Positions 10,173 to 20,650 of a stretch of 64,000 nt of DNA are shown here, one piece after another. A program made the position numbers and the translations under genes. How positions within the stretch are numbered: the stretch's first letter is position 1; each line of letters begins with the position of its first letter. The stretch comes from Ahaetulla prasina. Taxonomy: Eukaryota > Chordata > Lepidosauria > Squamata > Colubridae. The notes beneath the pieces are model-generated. The model worked only from the letters and a program-made list of their open reading frames with translations. It was not told the origin of the DNA and searched no databases. The stretch spans positions 9,455,959 through 9,519,958 of the forward strand of contig NC_080543.1 of the NCBI RefSeq assembly GCF_028640845.1, read 5' to 3'.

Positions 10173-10337
10173 TCAGCAGTCCTGGAAACGATGAATGGAG
10201 ACAGGGCCAATCAAGTGGGTACTTTGATTGTGCTGTTGTTGCCATGCGGGGAATCGACTTTTTCTTTTAATACGGTGATTTTTTTAAAAAAAAAAATTGG
10301 TAGCTGCCCAGAGTCACTCATGTGTGGGTTGGGCAGC

Positions 10338-10356
10338 TATATAAATTTGAAGAGGA

Positions 10357-10444
<88 letters not shown>

Positions 10445-10445
10445 G
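10338..10445. repeat. (GAAA)n / (GA)n microsatellite after a LINE tail
   Basis: About 22 GAAA units then GA units. It follows directly a LINE/SINE-type 3' end (GCTGCCCAGAGTCACTCA to TATATAAATTTG, 10288-10336), as expected if the tail seeded the array. Confidence 0.9.
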
Positions 10446-10457
10446 GAAGGGGAGAGA

Positions 10458-10735
10458 ATAGAATTGACTAGACTAGACGACTAGACTAGACTAGACTGGA
10501 CTGGACTGGACTAGACTAGACTAGACTAGACTAGACTAGACTAGACTAGACTAGACTAGACTAGACTAGACTAGACTAGAATAGAATAGAATAGAATAGA
10601 ATAGAATAGAATTCTTTATTGGCCACGTATGATTGGACACACAAGGAATTTGTCTTGGTGCATACACTCTCAGTGTACATAAAAGAAAAGATACGTTTGT
10701 CAAGAATCATAAAATACAGATAGAATCAAGAATCA
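10458..10735 (-). mobile_element. Rex1-like LINE 3' end with TAGAC/TAGAA array
   Basis: Minus-strand copy of the 3' end at 99-449. Its tail has grown to about 155 bp of TAGAC, TGGAC and TAGAA pentamers (10458-10612), ending at ATTCTTTATTGGCCACG. Beyond 10735 it passes into GGAA repeats. Confidence 0.85.
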
Positions 10736-10737
10736 TA

Positions 10738-10917
10738 AGGGAAAGAAAGAAAGAAAGAAAGGAAGGAAGGAAAGAAGGAAGGAAGGAAGGAAGGAAGGAA
10801 GAGAAAGAAAGAGGAAGGGAGGGGGAAAGGAAGGAAGGAAGGAAGGAAGGAAGGAAGGAAGGAAGGAAGGAAGGAAGGAAGGAAGGAAGGAAGGAAGGAA
10901 GGAAGGAAGGAAGGAAG
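10738..10917. repeat. (GGAA)n microsatellite
   Basis: GAAA units grade into GGAA units with one AGAGAAAGAAAGAGG interruption. Length varies among the three duplicated copies (here, 11878-12036 and 17080-17228), as expected for replication slippage. Confidence 0.95.
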
Positions 10918-11530
10918 CCAACTCTATGCTCAGTGATTTTCTACTACTGATGTAACTTGCAATGTACCAATAAAACTTGTATATCTACTGTATATATCAG
11001 GCTTGGCTTATTAATTTCTGTATGTGTTGTACTAACACACAATATGGTTTCAGAACCACATTTTGGATGGTGCCTAGGGAATCAACCATCAACTGCAGTT
11101 TCCAGATTAGTTTTCTTGGAAATGTGTTGGAAAACTGGAGACAAAGGAAACAAAAGCTTTGGGCTACATTGCAGCTGATAAAAATAATGAGAAATTACAG
11201 GTAAGCTTTGTTTCTGCAGTTGGCTGGGAGGAGACAATAAAAGTACTTCATTTATTCCAGTTCAAATCTGATCAGGTGCTGAGACACATGAACATGGCTT
11301 GCACTAAGAAATACTGTAATACTGCATGTGGGAGGTCTATTTTTTTTTACATGGAAAAGGAGAAAAAGTGAAACGCATGGATGCCTTAAAAAAAAGCATA
11401 TGTTTATGGCTTTGAACAATTATAAGACTCTTTAATGATTGGGTAGCATGTGGAATAAAATCTGAAACAGTAAGAACCTGAAGAATGATTCAGGAGATGT
11501 GGTTTAACATTGGGACATGTCATTCACATC
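10918..11530. other. Unidentified 600-bp sequence present in triplicate
   Basis: I do not recognise it. It recurs at 12037-12640 and 17229-17810 with few differences. Frames of 73-79 codons are shared between copies only because the DNA is; none shows a domain. A CAG|GTAAG donor-like site lies near 11200. It may be the only formerly unique DNA inside the duplicated block. Confidence 0.5.
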
Positions 11531-11637
11531 TCCAACCTTGTCAACTTTAAGACTTGTGGACTTCAACTCCCAGAATTCCTCAGCCAGCAAAGCTGGCTGA
11601 GTTGAAGTCTTAAAGTTGACAAGGTTGGAGACCCCTG
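11525..11637. mobile_element. Palindromic hAT MITE
   Basis: Two arms (CTCCAACCTTGTCAACTT... and the inverse) around AGCCAGCAAAGCTGGCT. The left terminus is decayed; the right end GGAGACCCCTG is intact. Duplicates at 12640-12747 and 17820-17937. Confidence 0.8.
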
Positions 11638-11674
11638 TTGTAGAGCAAGTGATAACTCTATTAACTCTGCAGCT

Positions 11675-11818
11675 GCCAAAAAAAAAAAAAAAGCCAATGC
11701 AATCGTAGGCGTCATTAATAGACGGATAGAATCAAGATCGTGTCTAGTTTTGGTACCACTTTATAATGCCTTGGTAAGGCCACACTTGGAATACTGGAAT
11801 ACACGATATATTTAAAAA
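11675..11818 (+). mobile_element. CR1 LINE fragment cut by duplication junction
   Basis: CR1 coding similarity ([20 protein letters not shown] pattern) stops at the A-rich junction with copy A'. The same CR1 continues unbroken after 12929. Confidence 0.8.
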
Positions 11819-13183
11819 AAAGAAAGATACGTTTGTCAAGAATCATAAAATACAGATAGAATCAAGAATCATAAGGGAAAGAAAGAAAGAAAGGAAGGAA
11901 GGAAGGAAAGAAGGAAGGAAGGAAGGAAGAGAAAGAAAGAGGAAGGGAGGGGGAAAGGAAGGAAGGAAGGAAGGAAGGAAGGAAGGAAGGAAGGAAGGAA
12001 GGAAGGAAGGAAGGAAGGAAGGAAGGAAGGAAGGAAGCCAACTCTATGCTCAGTGATTTTCTACTACTGATGTAACTTGCAATGTACCAATAAAACTTGT
12101 ATATCTACTGTATATATCAGGCTTGGCTTATTAATTTCTGTATGTGTTGTACTAACACACAATATGGTTTCAGAACCACATTTTGGATGGTGCCTAGGGA
12201 ATCAACCATCAACTGCAGTTTCCAGATTAGTTTTCTTGGAAATGTGTTGGAAAACTGGAGACAAAGGAAACAAAAGCTTTGGGCTACATTGCAGCTGATA
12301 AAAATAATGAGAAATTACAGGTAAGCTTTGTTTCTGCAGTTGGCTGGGAGGAGACAATAAAAGTACTTCATTTATTCCAGTTCAAATCTGATCAGGTGCT
12401 GAGACACATGAAATACTGTAATACTGCATGTGGGAGGTCTATTTTTTTTTTACATGGAAAAGGAGAAAAAGTGAAACGCATGGATGCCTTAAAAAAAAGC
12501 ATATGTTTATGGCTTTGAACAATTATAAGACTCTTTAATGATTGGGTAGCATGTGGAATAAAATCTGAAACGGTAAGAACCTGAAGAATGATTCAGGAGA
12601 TGTGGTTTAACATTGGGACATGTCATTCACATCTCCAACCTTGTCAACTTTAAGACTTGTGGACTTCAACTCCCAGAATTCCTCAGCCAGCAAAGCTGGC
12701 TGAGTTGAAGTCTTAAAGTTGACAAGGTTGGAGACCCCTGTTGTAGAGCAAGTGATAACTCTATTAACTCTGCAGCTGCCAAAAAAAAAAAAAAAGCCAA
12801 TGCAATCGTAGGCGTCATTAATAGACGGATAGAATCAAGATCGTGTCTAGTTTTGGTACCACTTTATAATGCCTTGGTAAGGCCACACTTGGAATACTGG
12901 AATACACGATATATTTAAAAAAAAGAAAGATGTGGAGACTCTAGAAAGAGTACAGAGAAGAGCCGCAAAGATGATTAAGGGACTGAAAGCTAAAACTGAA
13001 AGCTAAAACATTTGAAGAACGGTTTTTGGAACTGGGTATGTCTAGTTTAATGAAAAGAAGAACTAGGGGTGACATGATAACAGTGTTCCAGTGTAGGAAG
13101 TTAGCACCCAGCCGTCTCCTAGAAAAATGAAATATTCTAGGAAATATTAAAAAGGCAGAATATTATATTTCCCTGGATGAGAA
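11819..13183. repeat. Segmental duplication, copy A'
   Basis: Repeats copy A from the Rex1 end onward (matching 10690-11818) and then extends through CR1 into the start of an ERV LTR, matching copy B at 18128-18375. It lacks the 9-bp insertion (ACATGGCTTGC region) present at 11288-11300. It is cut at 13183 by L1 sequence. Confidence 0.9.
13092..13183 (+). repeat. ERV-like LTR, 5' end only
   Basis: Starts TGTAGGAAGTTAGCACCC right after CR1 sequence, as at 18282, and is interrupted by the L1. Confidence 0.8.
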
Positions 13184-13207
13184 CTTAAAAAACATCAGAT
13201 TCAATTC

Positions 13208-13570
13208 AGATGGGAGGTGCCAGTTGGACTGACACTATTCTATCAAGGAAGGAGATATAGAATTGACACGGTTTTAAAGGCAAAGGATTTTCTTTCTACA
13301 GTTTTGAAAGTCGAAATAGAAGTGATAGAAAAACTTCAAGAGACTCAAGAAGGCGTGGTGACCCAAGAGCCTTTATTGCTGCCAGTATTAGAGGAACCAC
13401 AAGAGCAAAGGGTGACAAGAGGAGCCCTTAAGCGTAAAGAAGAGCAACAGTCTCAAAGTAAAAGTCAGGATCCCATTATGGAAGCTGTGGGAGGAGCTAG
13501 ACGGAAGATACCGGAGGAGGAGCTTCCGTTGTCTGCTTCAAAGCTTCAGGAGGCCAGTAATGGCAAATAG
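13208..13570 (+). pseudogene. L1 ORF1p C-terminal part
   Basis: Begins in the C-terminal RNA-binding region (RWEVPVGLTLFYQGRRYRI) and continues through a variable, charged Q/E/K tail to a stop at 13568-13570. That stop overlaps the ORF2 start at 13560, a tight ORF1/ORF2 junction. The N-terminal coiled coil and RRM are missing, so it is 5'-truncated. Confidence 0.8.
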
Positions 13571-14060
13571 AATCTTGTCATGGAATGTTAATGGCTTGAA
13601 TTCAGCTCAGAAAAGAAGGAAAATATTTCACTACTTGAAACAATTTAAAAATGATGTGATTTGTTTGCAAGAGACACATATAAAATTATCAGACCAAAAA
13701 TATTTAATTAATTCAAAATTGGGTAACCATTTTGTTGCATCAGCTTTGGAAAAGAAGCATGGAATTGTTGTATATATCAGGAAGGATATACCAGCTAAGC
13801 TAATTGAGGCAGATATTCAAGGAAGATTTATTGCTATTGAACTGGTGATAGATGCAAAGAAGACTTTGTTGATAGGTATTTATGCACCTAATCAGCAACA
13901 AGAAAAGTTTTACAAAATGTTACATGAGAGGTTGACCCTCTGGGATTATAGTTCGTTTATTTTATTAGGAGACTGGAATGGAGTAATTGATACAAGAAGG
14001 ATAAGAGAACTCCTCCAAGAAGATACCTATACATGCAAAATTACCAAAATCACAGGATGA
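13560..14060 (+). pseudogene. L1 ORF2 endonuclease domain, truncated
   Basis: APE-type endonuclease start: ILSWNVNGLNS near the N-terminus, CLQETHI (catalytic Glu), YAPNQQQ, and LLGDWNGVID (Asp/Asn pair). After residue about 150 homology breaks at a deletion that removes the rest of the nuclease (its SDH motif) and the linker to RT. The chosen ATG at 13560 gives the family-typical MxNRILSWNVNG start. Confidence 0.9.
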
Positions 14061-14139
14061 AATATTAGGCCCACTTAAAGAATTATTTAATCAGATACAA
14101 TTAGGAGTGGGAATACCCCGTCATGGAAAACATCTTTTA

Positions 14140-15033
14140 TTTCACTGATACCAAAGAGGAGCAAGACTGCTCTAAACCTGGTAACTATAGGCCGATTTCA
14201 CTTTTAAATAATGATTATAAGATTTTGTAAAATAATAGCAAATAGATTAATGTTAGTTTTACAACAAAGAATTCATACTGATCAATCTGGTTTTATAAAA
14301 GGGAGGCAGATGAGGAATAATGTTAGACAGATTATTAATATATTGGAATATTTGGAAAGAAGAATACTTCAGCGGCACTTATTTTTTTGGATGCAGAGAA
14401 AGCCTTTGATCGATTGCATTGGGATTTTTTATTTAAATTAATAGAGAAAATGCAATTTGGAGACTGTTTTATTAGAATAATTAAAGCGATTTATGGAGAG
14501 CAAACAGCACAGATTATAGTAAATGGTAGTTTGACAGAAGATATTAAGATTATGAAGGAACAAGACAGGGATGTCCCTTATCACCATTATTGTTTGTTTT
14601 GACTCTGGAACCATTATTAGATAAAATACGAGAATTAATGAAAATAGAGGGAATTAAGATTAGACAATATGAGTACAAAGTTAGAGCTTTTGCAGATGAT
14701 GTAGTGGTTACGTTAATGAATCCTATAAATTCAAGTAGATTTTTGTTGGAAGTAATTGATAAATATGGAAAGGTATCAGGATTTAAAATAAATCAGAATA
14801 AAACAAAAGTGATAATTAAAAATATGTCTATACAACAGAAACAAAAACTAGAGGAAATGACAGGATTTGAGGTAGTAAAAAAGGTTAAATATTTAGGGGT
14901 CTATATTAGCTCATCGAACAAGAAACTTTATAAGAATAATTATGACTTGCTATGGCAAAAAGTTCAGAATGATATGAGTGGCTGGAAGAAATTGCAGTTA
15001 TCCCTATTGGGAAGGATTGCGCTATTAAAATGA
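14140..15033 (+). pseudogene. L1 ORF2 reverse transcriptase, frameshifted
   Basis: Three consecutive frames hold RT motifs in order: QSGFIKGRQMRNNVRQ (14280 region), DAEKAFDRLHWDF (first catalytic Asp, about 14390), then RAFADDVVV (FADD active site, about 14690) and GFKINQNKTKV. KYLGVYIS follows. Frameshifts near 14385 and 14575 separate the pieces. The catalytic residues persist but the frame is dead. Confidence 0.92.
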
Positions 15034-15157
15034 ATGTGTTACCTAGATTTTTGTTTCTGTTCCAGATGATACCAATAATTAAAAAGGATAAAAATTTGGA
15101 AGATTGGCAGATTGGGATTAATAAATTTATATGGCAGGGTAAAAAGGCGAGGTTAAA

Positions 15158-15910
15158 ATGAAAATAATACAGGATTCACGGGAAAGAGGTGGTTTAAGAA
15201 TGCCTAATTTTAAACTATATTATGAAGCAGTAACCCTTTCAGTAATAAGTGACTGGTTTAACTTAACAGAGGAAAGAATTTTGAATATAGAAGGTTATGA
15301 CTTGTTATATGGATGGCATGCGTACTTATTTTATGGAAAAAAGTGGATAGGGCTTTTAAGAATCATGTGTTGAGAAGTGCTCTTTATGGTCTGGAATAAA
15401 TATTCCTATAAATTAGATTATAAGATTCCTATATGGGCGAGCCCTAGACATGCAATAGAGAATATAAATATAGAACAGAAACAGGAAATGATTACATATA
15501 AAGAACTTTTGTATGCTGAAGGAGGTAGATTGCAATTAAATCATTACAGGTATTAAATGAAGAAAGGAGGAATTATACTTGGTTTCAATAAGGGCAAATA
15601 AGTGCTAGATGGAAAGAAGATCAAAAATTGGTATAATGCAAAGGAGGAAAATTTAATAAAGCAAATTAGAAATCAGACCCAGGAGCATATAAAGAGATTG
15701 TATAATGTGTTGCTTGAAATAGATTCGAAAAGGATTTGGTAAAGGATTGTATGATAAAATGGGCACAGAATATTCAGGAACCAATAATGTTGGAAACATG
15801 GGAGAAAATTTGGGTTAGAAATGTTAAGTTTACACAAGCACAGAATTTAAGGGAAAATTTTTATAAGATGTTTTATAGATGGCATTTAGATCCCAAAAAT
15901 TATCATGTAT
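15158..15910 (+). pseudogene. L1 ORF2 C-terminal region, decayed
   Basis: RERGGLRMPNFKLYYEAV matches the conserved 'GGL..P....Y..A' block after RT. Later pieces (WEKIWVRNVKFTQAQNLREN, MFYRWHLDPKN) belong to the distal C-terminus. Stops interrupt it at 15370 and around 15560-15740. The very end is missing. Confidence 0.85.
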
Positions 15911-15916
15911 GTATCC

Positions 15917-16683
15917 TTCTGACAAGCGAAGTCAATGGGTCACTTTATTTTTATGCATTTATTTTGTCACAACAGTATATATAAGCATAAGTATGTAATA
16001 ACTATATTAATTGGATATAATGAAAGGAAACAATAGGACAGGAACGGTAGGCACGTTTGTGCTCTTATGCACCCCCCTTACAGATCTCTTAGGAATGGGG
16101 TGAGGTCAATAGTAGACAATTTTTGGTTAAAGCTTTGGGGATTTTGAGAAGAGACCACAGAGTCAGGTAGTGCGTTCCAAGCATTAACAACTCTGTTACT
16201 GAAGTCATATTTTCTGCAATCAAGATTGAAGCGGTTGACATTAAGTTTAAATCTATTGTTTGCTCTTGTATTGTTGTTATTGAAGCTGAAGTAGTCTTCA
16301 ACAGGAAGGACATTTAATGTCCTTTTATTTAATTAATTTATTTATTTATTTTATTTTATTTAATGACACTTAGCCATTAACTTCATAATGTCAATGATTC
16401 ACTTAATAACTGTGGCAAGAAAGGTAGTAAAAATGGGGCAAAACCCACTTAACAACTGTCTCACTTAGCAACAGAAATCTTGGGCTCAGTTGTGGTTTGT
16501 CAGCAGTCCTGGAAACTATGAATGGAGACAGGGCCAATCAAGTGGCTAATTTGATTGTGCTGTTGTTGCCATGCGGGGAATCGACTTTTTCTTTTAATAC
16601 GGTGATTTTTTAAAAAAAAAAAATTGGTAGCTGCCCAGAGTCACTCATGTGTGGGTTGGGCAGCTATATAAATTTGAAGAGGA

Positions 16684-16778
<95 letters not shown>

Positions 16779-18375
16779 GGAGGAAGGGGAGAGAATAGAA
16801 TTGACTAGACTAGACGACTAGACTAGACTAGACTGGACTGGACTGGACTGGACTAGACTAGACTAGACTAGACTAGACTAGACTAGACTAGACTAGACTA
16901 GAATAGACTAGAATAGACTAGAATAGAATAGAATAGAATAGAATAGAATTCTTTATTGGCCACGTATGATTGGACACACAAGGAATTTGTCTTGGTGCAT
17001 ACGCTCTCAGTGTACATAAAAGAAAAGATACGTTTGTCAAGAATCATAAAATACAGATAGAATCAAGAATCATAAGGGAAAGAAAGAAAGAAAGGAAGGA
17101 AGGAAGGAAAGAAGGAAGGAAGGAAGGAAGAGAGAAAGAAAGAGAGGAAGGGGAAGGAAGGAAGGAAGGAAGGAAGGAAGGAAGGAAGGAAGGAAGGAAG
17201 GAAGGAAGGAAGGAAGGAAGGAAGGAAGCCAACTCTATGCTCAGTGATTTTCTACTACTGATGTAACTTGCAATGTACCAATAAAACTTGTATATCTACT
17301 GTATATATCAGGCTTGGCTTATTAATTTCTGTATGTGTTGTACTAACACACAATATGGTTTCAGAACCACATTTTGGATGGTGCCTAGGGAATCAACCAT
17401 CAACGGCAGTTTCCAGATTAGTTTTCTTGGAAATGTGTTGGAAAACTGGAGACAAAGGAAACAAAAGCTTTGGGCTACATTGCAGCTGATAAAAATAATG
17501 AGAAATTACAGGTAAGCTTTGTTTCTGCAGTTGGCTGGGAGGAGACAATAAAAGTACTTCATTTATTCCAGTTCAAATCTGATCAGGTGCTGAGACACAT
17601 GAAATACTGTAATACTGCATGTGGGAGGTCTATTTTTTTTTTACATGGAAAAGGAGAAAAAGTGAACGCATGGATGCCTTAAAAAAAAGCATATGTTTAT
17701 GGCTTTGGACAATTATAAGACTCTTTAACGATTGGGTAGCATGTGGAATAAAATCTGAAACGGTAAGAACCTGAAGAATGATTCAGGAGATGTGGTTTAA
17801 CATTGGGACATGTCATTCACATCTCCAACCTTGTCAACTTTAAGACTTGTGGACTTCAACTCCCAGAATTCCTCAGCCAGCAAAGCTGGCTGAGTTGAAG
17901 TCCACAAGTCTTCAAGTTGACAAGGTTGGAGACCCCTGTTGTAGAGCAAGTGATCTGTCAATAACTCTATTAACTCTGCAGCTGCCAAAAAAAAAAGCCA
18001 ATGCAATCGTAGGCATCATTAATAGAGGGATAGAATCAAGATCGTGTCTAGTTTTGGTACCACTTTATAATGCCTTGGTAAGGCCGCACTTGGAATACTG
18101 GAATACACGATATATTAAAAAAAAAAAGAGTACAGAGAAGAGCCGCAAAGATGATTAAGGGACTGAAAGCTAAAACTGAAAGGGACTGAAAGCTAAAACA
18201 TTTGAAGAACGGTTGTTGGAACTGGGTATGTCTAGTTTAATGAAAAGAAGAACTAGGGGTGACATGATAACAGTGTTCCAGTGTAGGAAGTTAGCACCCA
18301 GCCGTCTCCTAGAAAAATGAAATATTCTAGGAAATATTAAAAAGGCAGAATATTATATTTCCCTGGATGAGAAAT
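15917..18375. repeat. Segmental duplication, copy B
   Basis: The most complete copy, starting at CCTTCTGACAAGCGAAGTC as copy A does at 9588. Inner parts: CR1/L3-like end 15925-16322 (-), TIR-element part 16360-16510, GAAA array 16681-16780, Rex1 end with TAGAC/TAGAA array 16795-17078 (-), GGAA array 17080-17228, the unknown 600 bp, palindromic hAT and CR1. Identity to copy A looks very high by eye outside the microsatellites. Confidence 0.93.
17985..18281 (+). mobile_element. CR1 LINE, first segment of a nested copy
   Basis: CR1 RT C-terminal coding from [20 protein letters not shown] to the TGDMITVF region, with an internal 20-bp duplication (AAAGCTAAAACTGAAAGGGA). It continues after the LTR at 19242-19493 and again at 20570-20650. 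Confidence 0.9.
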
Positions 18376-19241
18376 GGAGAAACATGTTTTTTAGGCAGGA
18401 AGCAGACTCACTCTTAATAGCCCCCACCCTCCTCAATAGCCCATAGCAGATGTTCTCACTTAAGAGATAAAGAGATAGCTAGGTCTATTCATAAGCAAAT
18501 GCCCTCACCCAAGATCCAACAATGGCAGTGGTGTGTTTCAATTTTTTTTACTACCGGTTCTGTGGGTGTGCCTCGGTGGGTGTGGCATGGCTTGGTGGGC
18601 GTGGCTTGGTGGGCATGGCAGGAGAAGGATACTGTGAAATCTCCATTCCCACCCCACTCCAGGGGAACAATGCTGTAAAATCTCCATTCCCACCCCACTC
18701 CAGGGGAAGGTTACTGCAAAATCCCCATTTCCTGCCGATCAGCTGGGAATTGGGAGGCAGAGAATAGATGGGGGCGGGGCCAGTCAGAATTTTTACTACT
18801 GGTTCTCCAAACTACTCAAAATTTCCACTACCAGTTCTCCAGAACTGGTCAGAACCTGCTGAAACCCACCTCTGAACCAAGATAGGATTAGCCCTCTATC
18901 TATCTAGCAACAGAACTCACCACATGGCCCCTGGGGAGATTGCATCACCCAGCAAGATTCAACCAAATTTAACACACCAACAACCTAAAAAGCTAGCTAT
19001 GACCTCTGACAGCAACCAATCAGGATACTCTTCCTGTGCCCCAGGAAGTTCAAAGCCAGAGAGGGTATAAAACCCAGGGACTCTCAGCATCTGTTCCCCC
19101 CAACTATTTTTTTTTTTTGGCCAGGACCAAGAAACCCATGTGGTCCTGTCCACCATTAAACCACCTTTCCAAGCAATCTCCATGTTTCCAGTGTCTTTCT
19201 CCCCACTTGGAATTGAACCCAGATGGACATTTCTTCCAACA
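18282..19241 (+). repeat. ERV-like solo LTR, with hAT inserted
   Basis: Begins TGTAGGAAG, ends CTTCCAACA (inverted termini), and is flanked by CCAG/CCAA, a 4-bp duplication with one change, in the host CR1. Minus the hAT at 18526-18874 it is about 610 bp, close to 61433-62019. An AATT...TATAAAA promoter-like stretch lies near 19066. A 4-bp TSD fits gammaretrovirus-like (class I) elements; no internal genes remain. Confidence 0.85.
18526..18874. mobile_element. hAT MITE (CAGTGGTGGGTTTCA family) inside the LTR
   Basis: Termini CAGTGGTGTGTTTCAA and GAAACCCACCTCTG. The flanks AACAATGG and AACCAAGA are eroded copies of the 8 bp still intact in the empty LTR near 61665. Internal GTGGGCGTGGC repeats and CTACCGGTTCT are shared with 34112-34421, 56789-57088 and 59073-59326. 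Confidence 0.85.
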
Positions 19242-19493
19242 CCAATATCTAAGAGGCTTCCATAAAGAAGAGGGGGGGGGGTCAACCTATTTTCCAAAGC
19301 ACCTGAAGGCAGGACAAGAAACAATGGATGGAAAACTAATCAAGGAGAGAAGCAACCTAGAACTAAGGAGAAATTTCCTGACAGTGAGAACAATTAATCA
19401 GAGGAACGACCTGCCTCCAGAAGTTGTGGGTGCTCCATCCCCAAAGGTTTTTACAAAGAGATTAGACCATCTTTTGTCTGAAATGGTATAGGG
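19242..19493 (+). mobile_element. CR1 LINE, second segment
   Basis: Resumes the CR1 frame (QYLRGFHKEE... to ...KRLDHLLSEMV stop) interrupted by the LTR. A G-run near 19273 breaks the frame. Confidence 0.9.
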
Positions 19494-20569
19494 CAGTGAT
19501 GGTGAATATGGAAATGTCGTGCTCGTTGCGCTCGTCGGGGCCACACTCCAGAAAACCCGAACTTCCAGGTTCTAGTGTGCATGTGTGCCCGATGATCAGC
19601 TAGCTGGCGGCATGCACAGGGCGGTTCTCGGCATTGCCGCGTGCGCGAAGGGATCGTGCTCCGGAAAAGCCGAACTTCCAGGTTGTAGTGTGCATGCGTG
19701 CCCGATGATCAGCTAGCTGGCTGCATGCACAAGGTGGTTCTCGGCATTGCCGCGTGCGCGAAGGGATTGTGCTCCAGAAAAGCTGAACTTCCAGGTTCTA
19801 GTGCGCATGCGTGCCCGATGACCAGCTAGCTGGCGGCATGCACAAGGTGGTTCTCGGCACTGCCGTATGCGCGAAGGGATCGTGCTCCGGAAAAGCCGAA
19901 CTTCCAGGTTGTAGTGTGCATGCGTGCCCGATGATCAGCTAGCTGGCGGCAAGCACAAGGTGGTTCTCGGCATTGCCGCGTGCGCGAAGGGATTGTGCTC
20001 CGGAAAAGCCGAACTTCCAGGTTGTAGTGCACATATGTGCCCGATGATCAGCTAGCTGGCGGCATGCACAAGGTGGTTCTCGGCACTGCCGTGTGCGCGA
20101 AGGGATCATGCTCCGGAAAAGCCGAACTTCCAGGTTGTAGTGCGCATGCGTGCCCGATGATCAGCTAGCTGGCGGCATGCACAGGGCGGTTCTCGGCACT
20201 GCCACGTGCGCGAAGGGATCGTGCTCTAGAAAACCCGAACTTCCAGGTTGTAGTGCGCATGCGTGCCCGATGATCAGCTAGCTGGCGGCATGCACAAGGT
20301 GGTTCTCGGCATTGCCGCGTGCGTGAAGGGATCGTGCTCCGGAAAAGCCGAACTTCCAGGTTGTAGTGTGCACGCGTGCCTGACAATCAGCTGGCTGGTG
20401 TGCATGGGCACAGCAGTTTTCAGCACCGCCGCATGGCTGAAAAACAGCTGATCATCGCTCGTGCATGTGCGCCAGAAACCCAGAAGACAAACAGGCAAGG
20501 CCGCGCGTGCCGGGCGACATGGCTTTGCATGCCACTTTGGGCACGCGTGCCATAGGTTCGCCATCACGG
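19494..20569. mobile_element. hAT MITE (CAGTGATGGCGAACC family) with internal minisatellite
   Basis: Left end CAGTGATGGTGAA, right end TAGGTTCGCCATCAC. It sits in the CR1 3' UTR with flanks GTATAGGG and TTTTAGGG, an imperfect 8-bp TSD. Its interior has been expanded by a 113-bp tandem repeat. Confidence 0.85.
19540..20440. repeat. 113-bp tandem repeat, about 8 units
   Basis: The landmark GATGATCAGCTAGCTGG starts at 19591, 19704, 19817 (one change), 19930, 20043, 20156, 20269 and, diverged, 20382. That is an exact 113-bp period with no length change in seven steps. Units are CpG-rich and contain GATCAGCTAGCTGGC. Confidence 0.95.
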
Positions 20570-20650
20570 TTTTAGGGTCCCCTGCTTGAACAGGAGGCTG
20601 GACTAGAAGACCTCCAAGGTCCCTTCCAACTCTGTTCTTCTGTCATTCTG
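20570..20650 (+). mobile_element. CR1 LINE, 3' UTR segment
   Basis: GGCTGGACTAGAAGACCTCC then CTTCCAACTCTGTTCTTCTG: the CR1 terminus completing 17985-19493. The next stretch, 20651-20960, is unassigned. Confidence 0.9.

Larger units (their letters stand above)
9586..11818. repeat. Segmental duplication, copy A
   Basis: A 2.2-kb block in the order: CR1/L3-like LINE end, TIR-element part, GAAA repeat, Rex1 end, GGAA repeat, unknown 600 bp, palindromic hAT, CR1 start. It recurs nearly identically at 15917-18130, and its second half again at 11819-12928. The A/A' junction lies at AAAAAAGAAAGAT shared by the CR1 interior and the Rex1 end. Confidence 0.93.
13184..15916 (+). mobile_element. L1 LINE fragment (ORF1 end plus ORF2), damaged
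   Basis: Plus-strand L1 containing the ORF1 C-terminus, ORF2 endonuclease and RT, with an internal deletion and several frameshifts. It lacks the 5' UTR, the 3' UTR and a poly(A) tail, so its borders look like rearrangement joints rather than a clean insertion. The right border coincides exactly with the start of duplication copy B. Confidence 0.93.

Noticed and set aside
19540..20440. CRISPR-like array
   Set aside because: Repeats are contiguous 113-bp units with no spacers, in a eukaryotic transposon.
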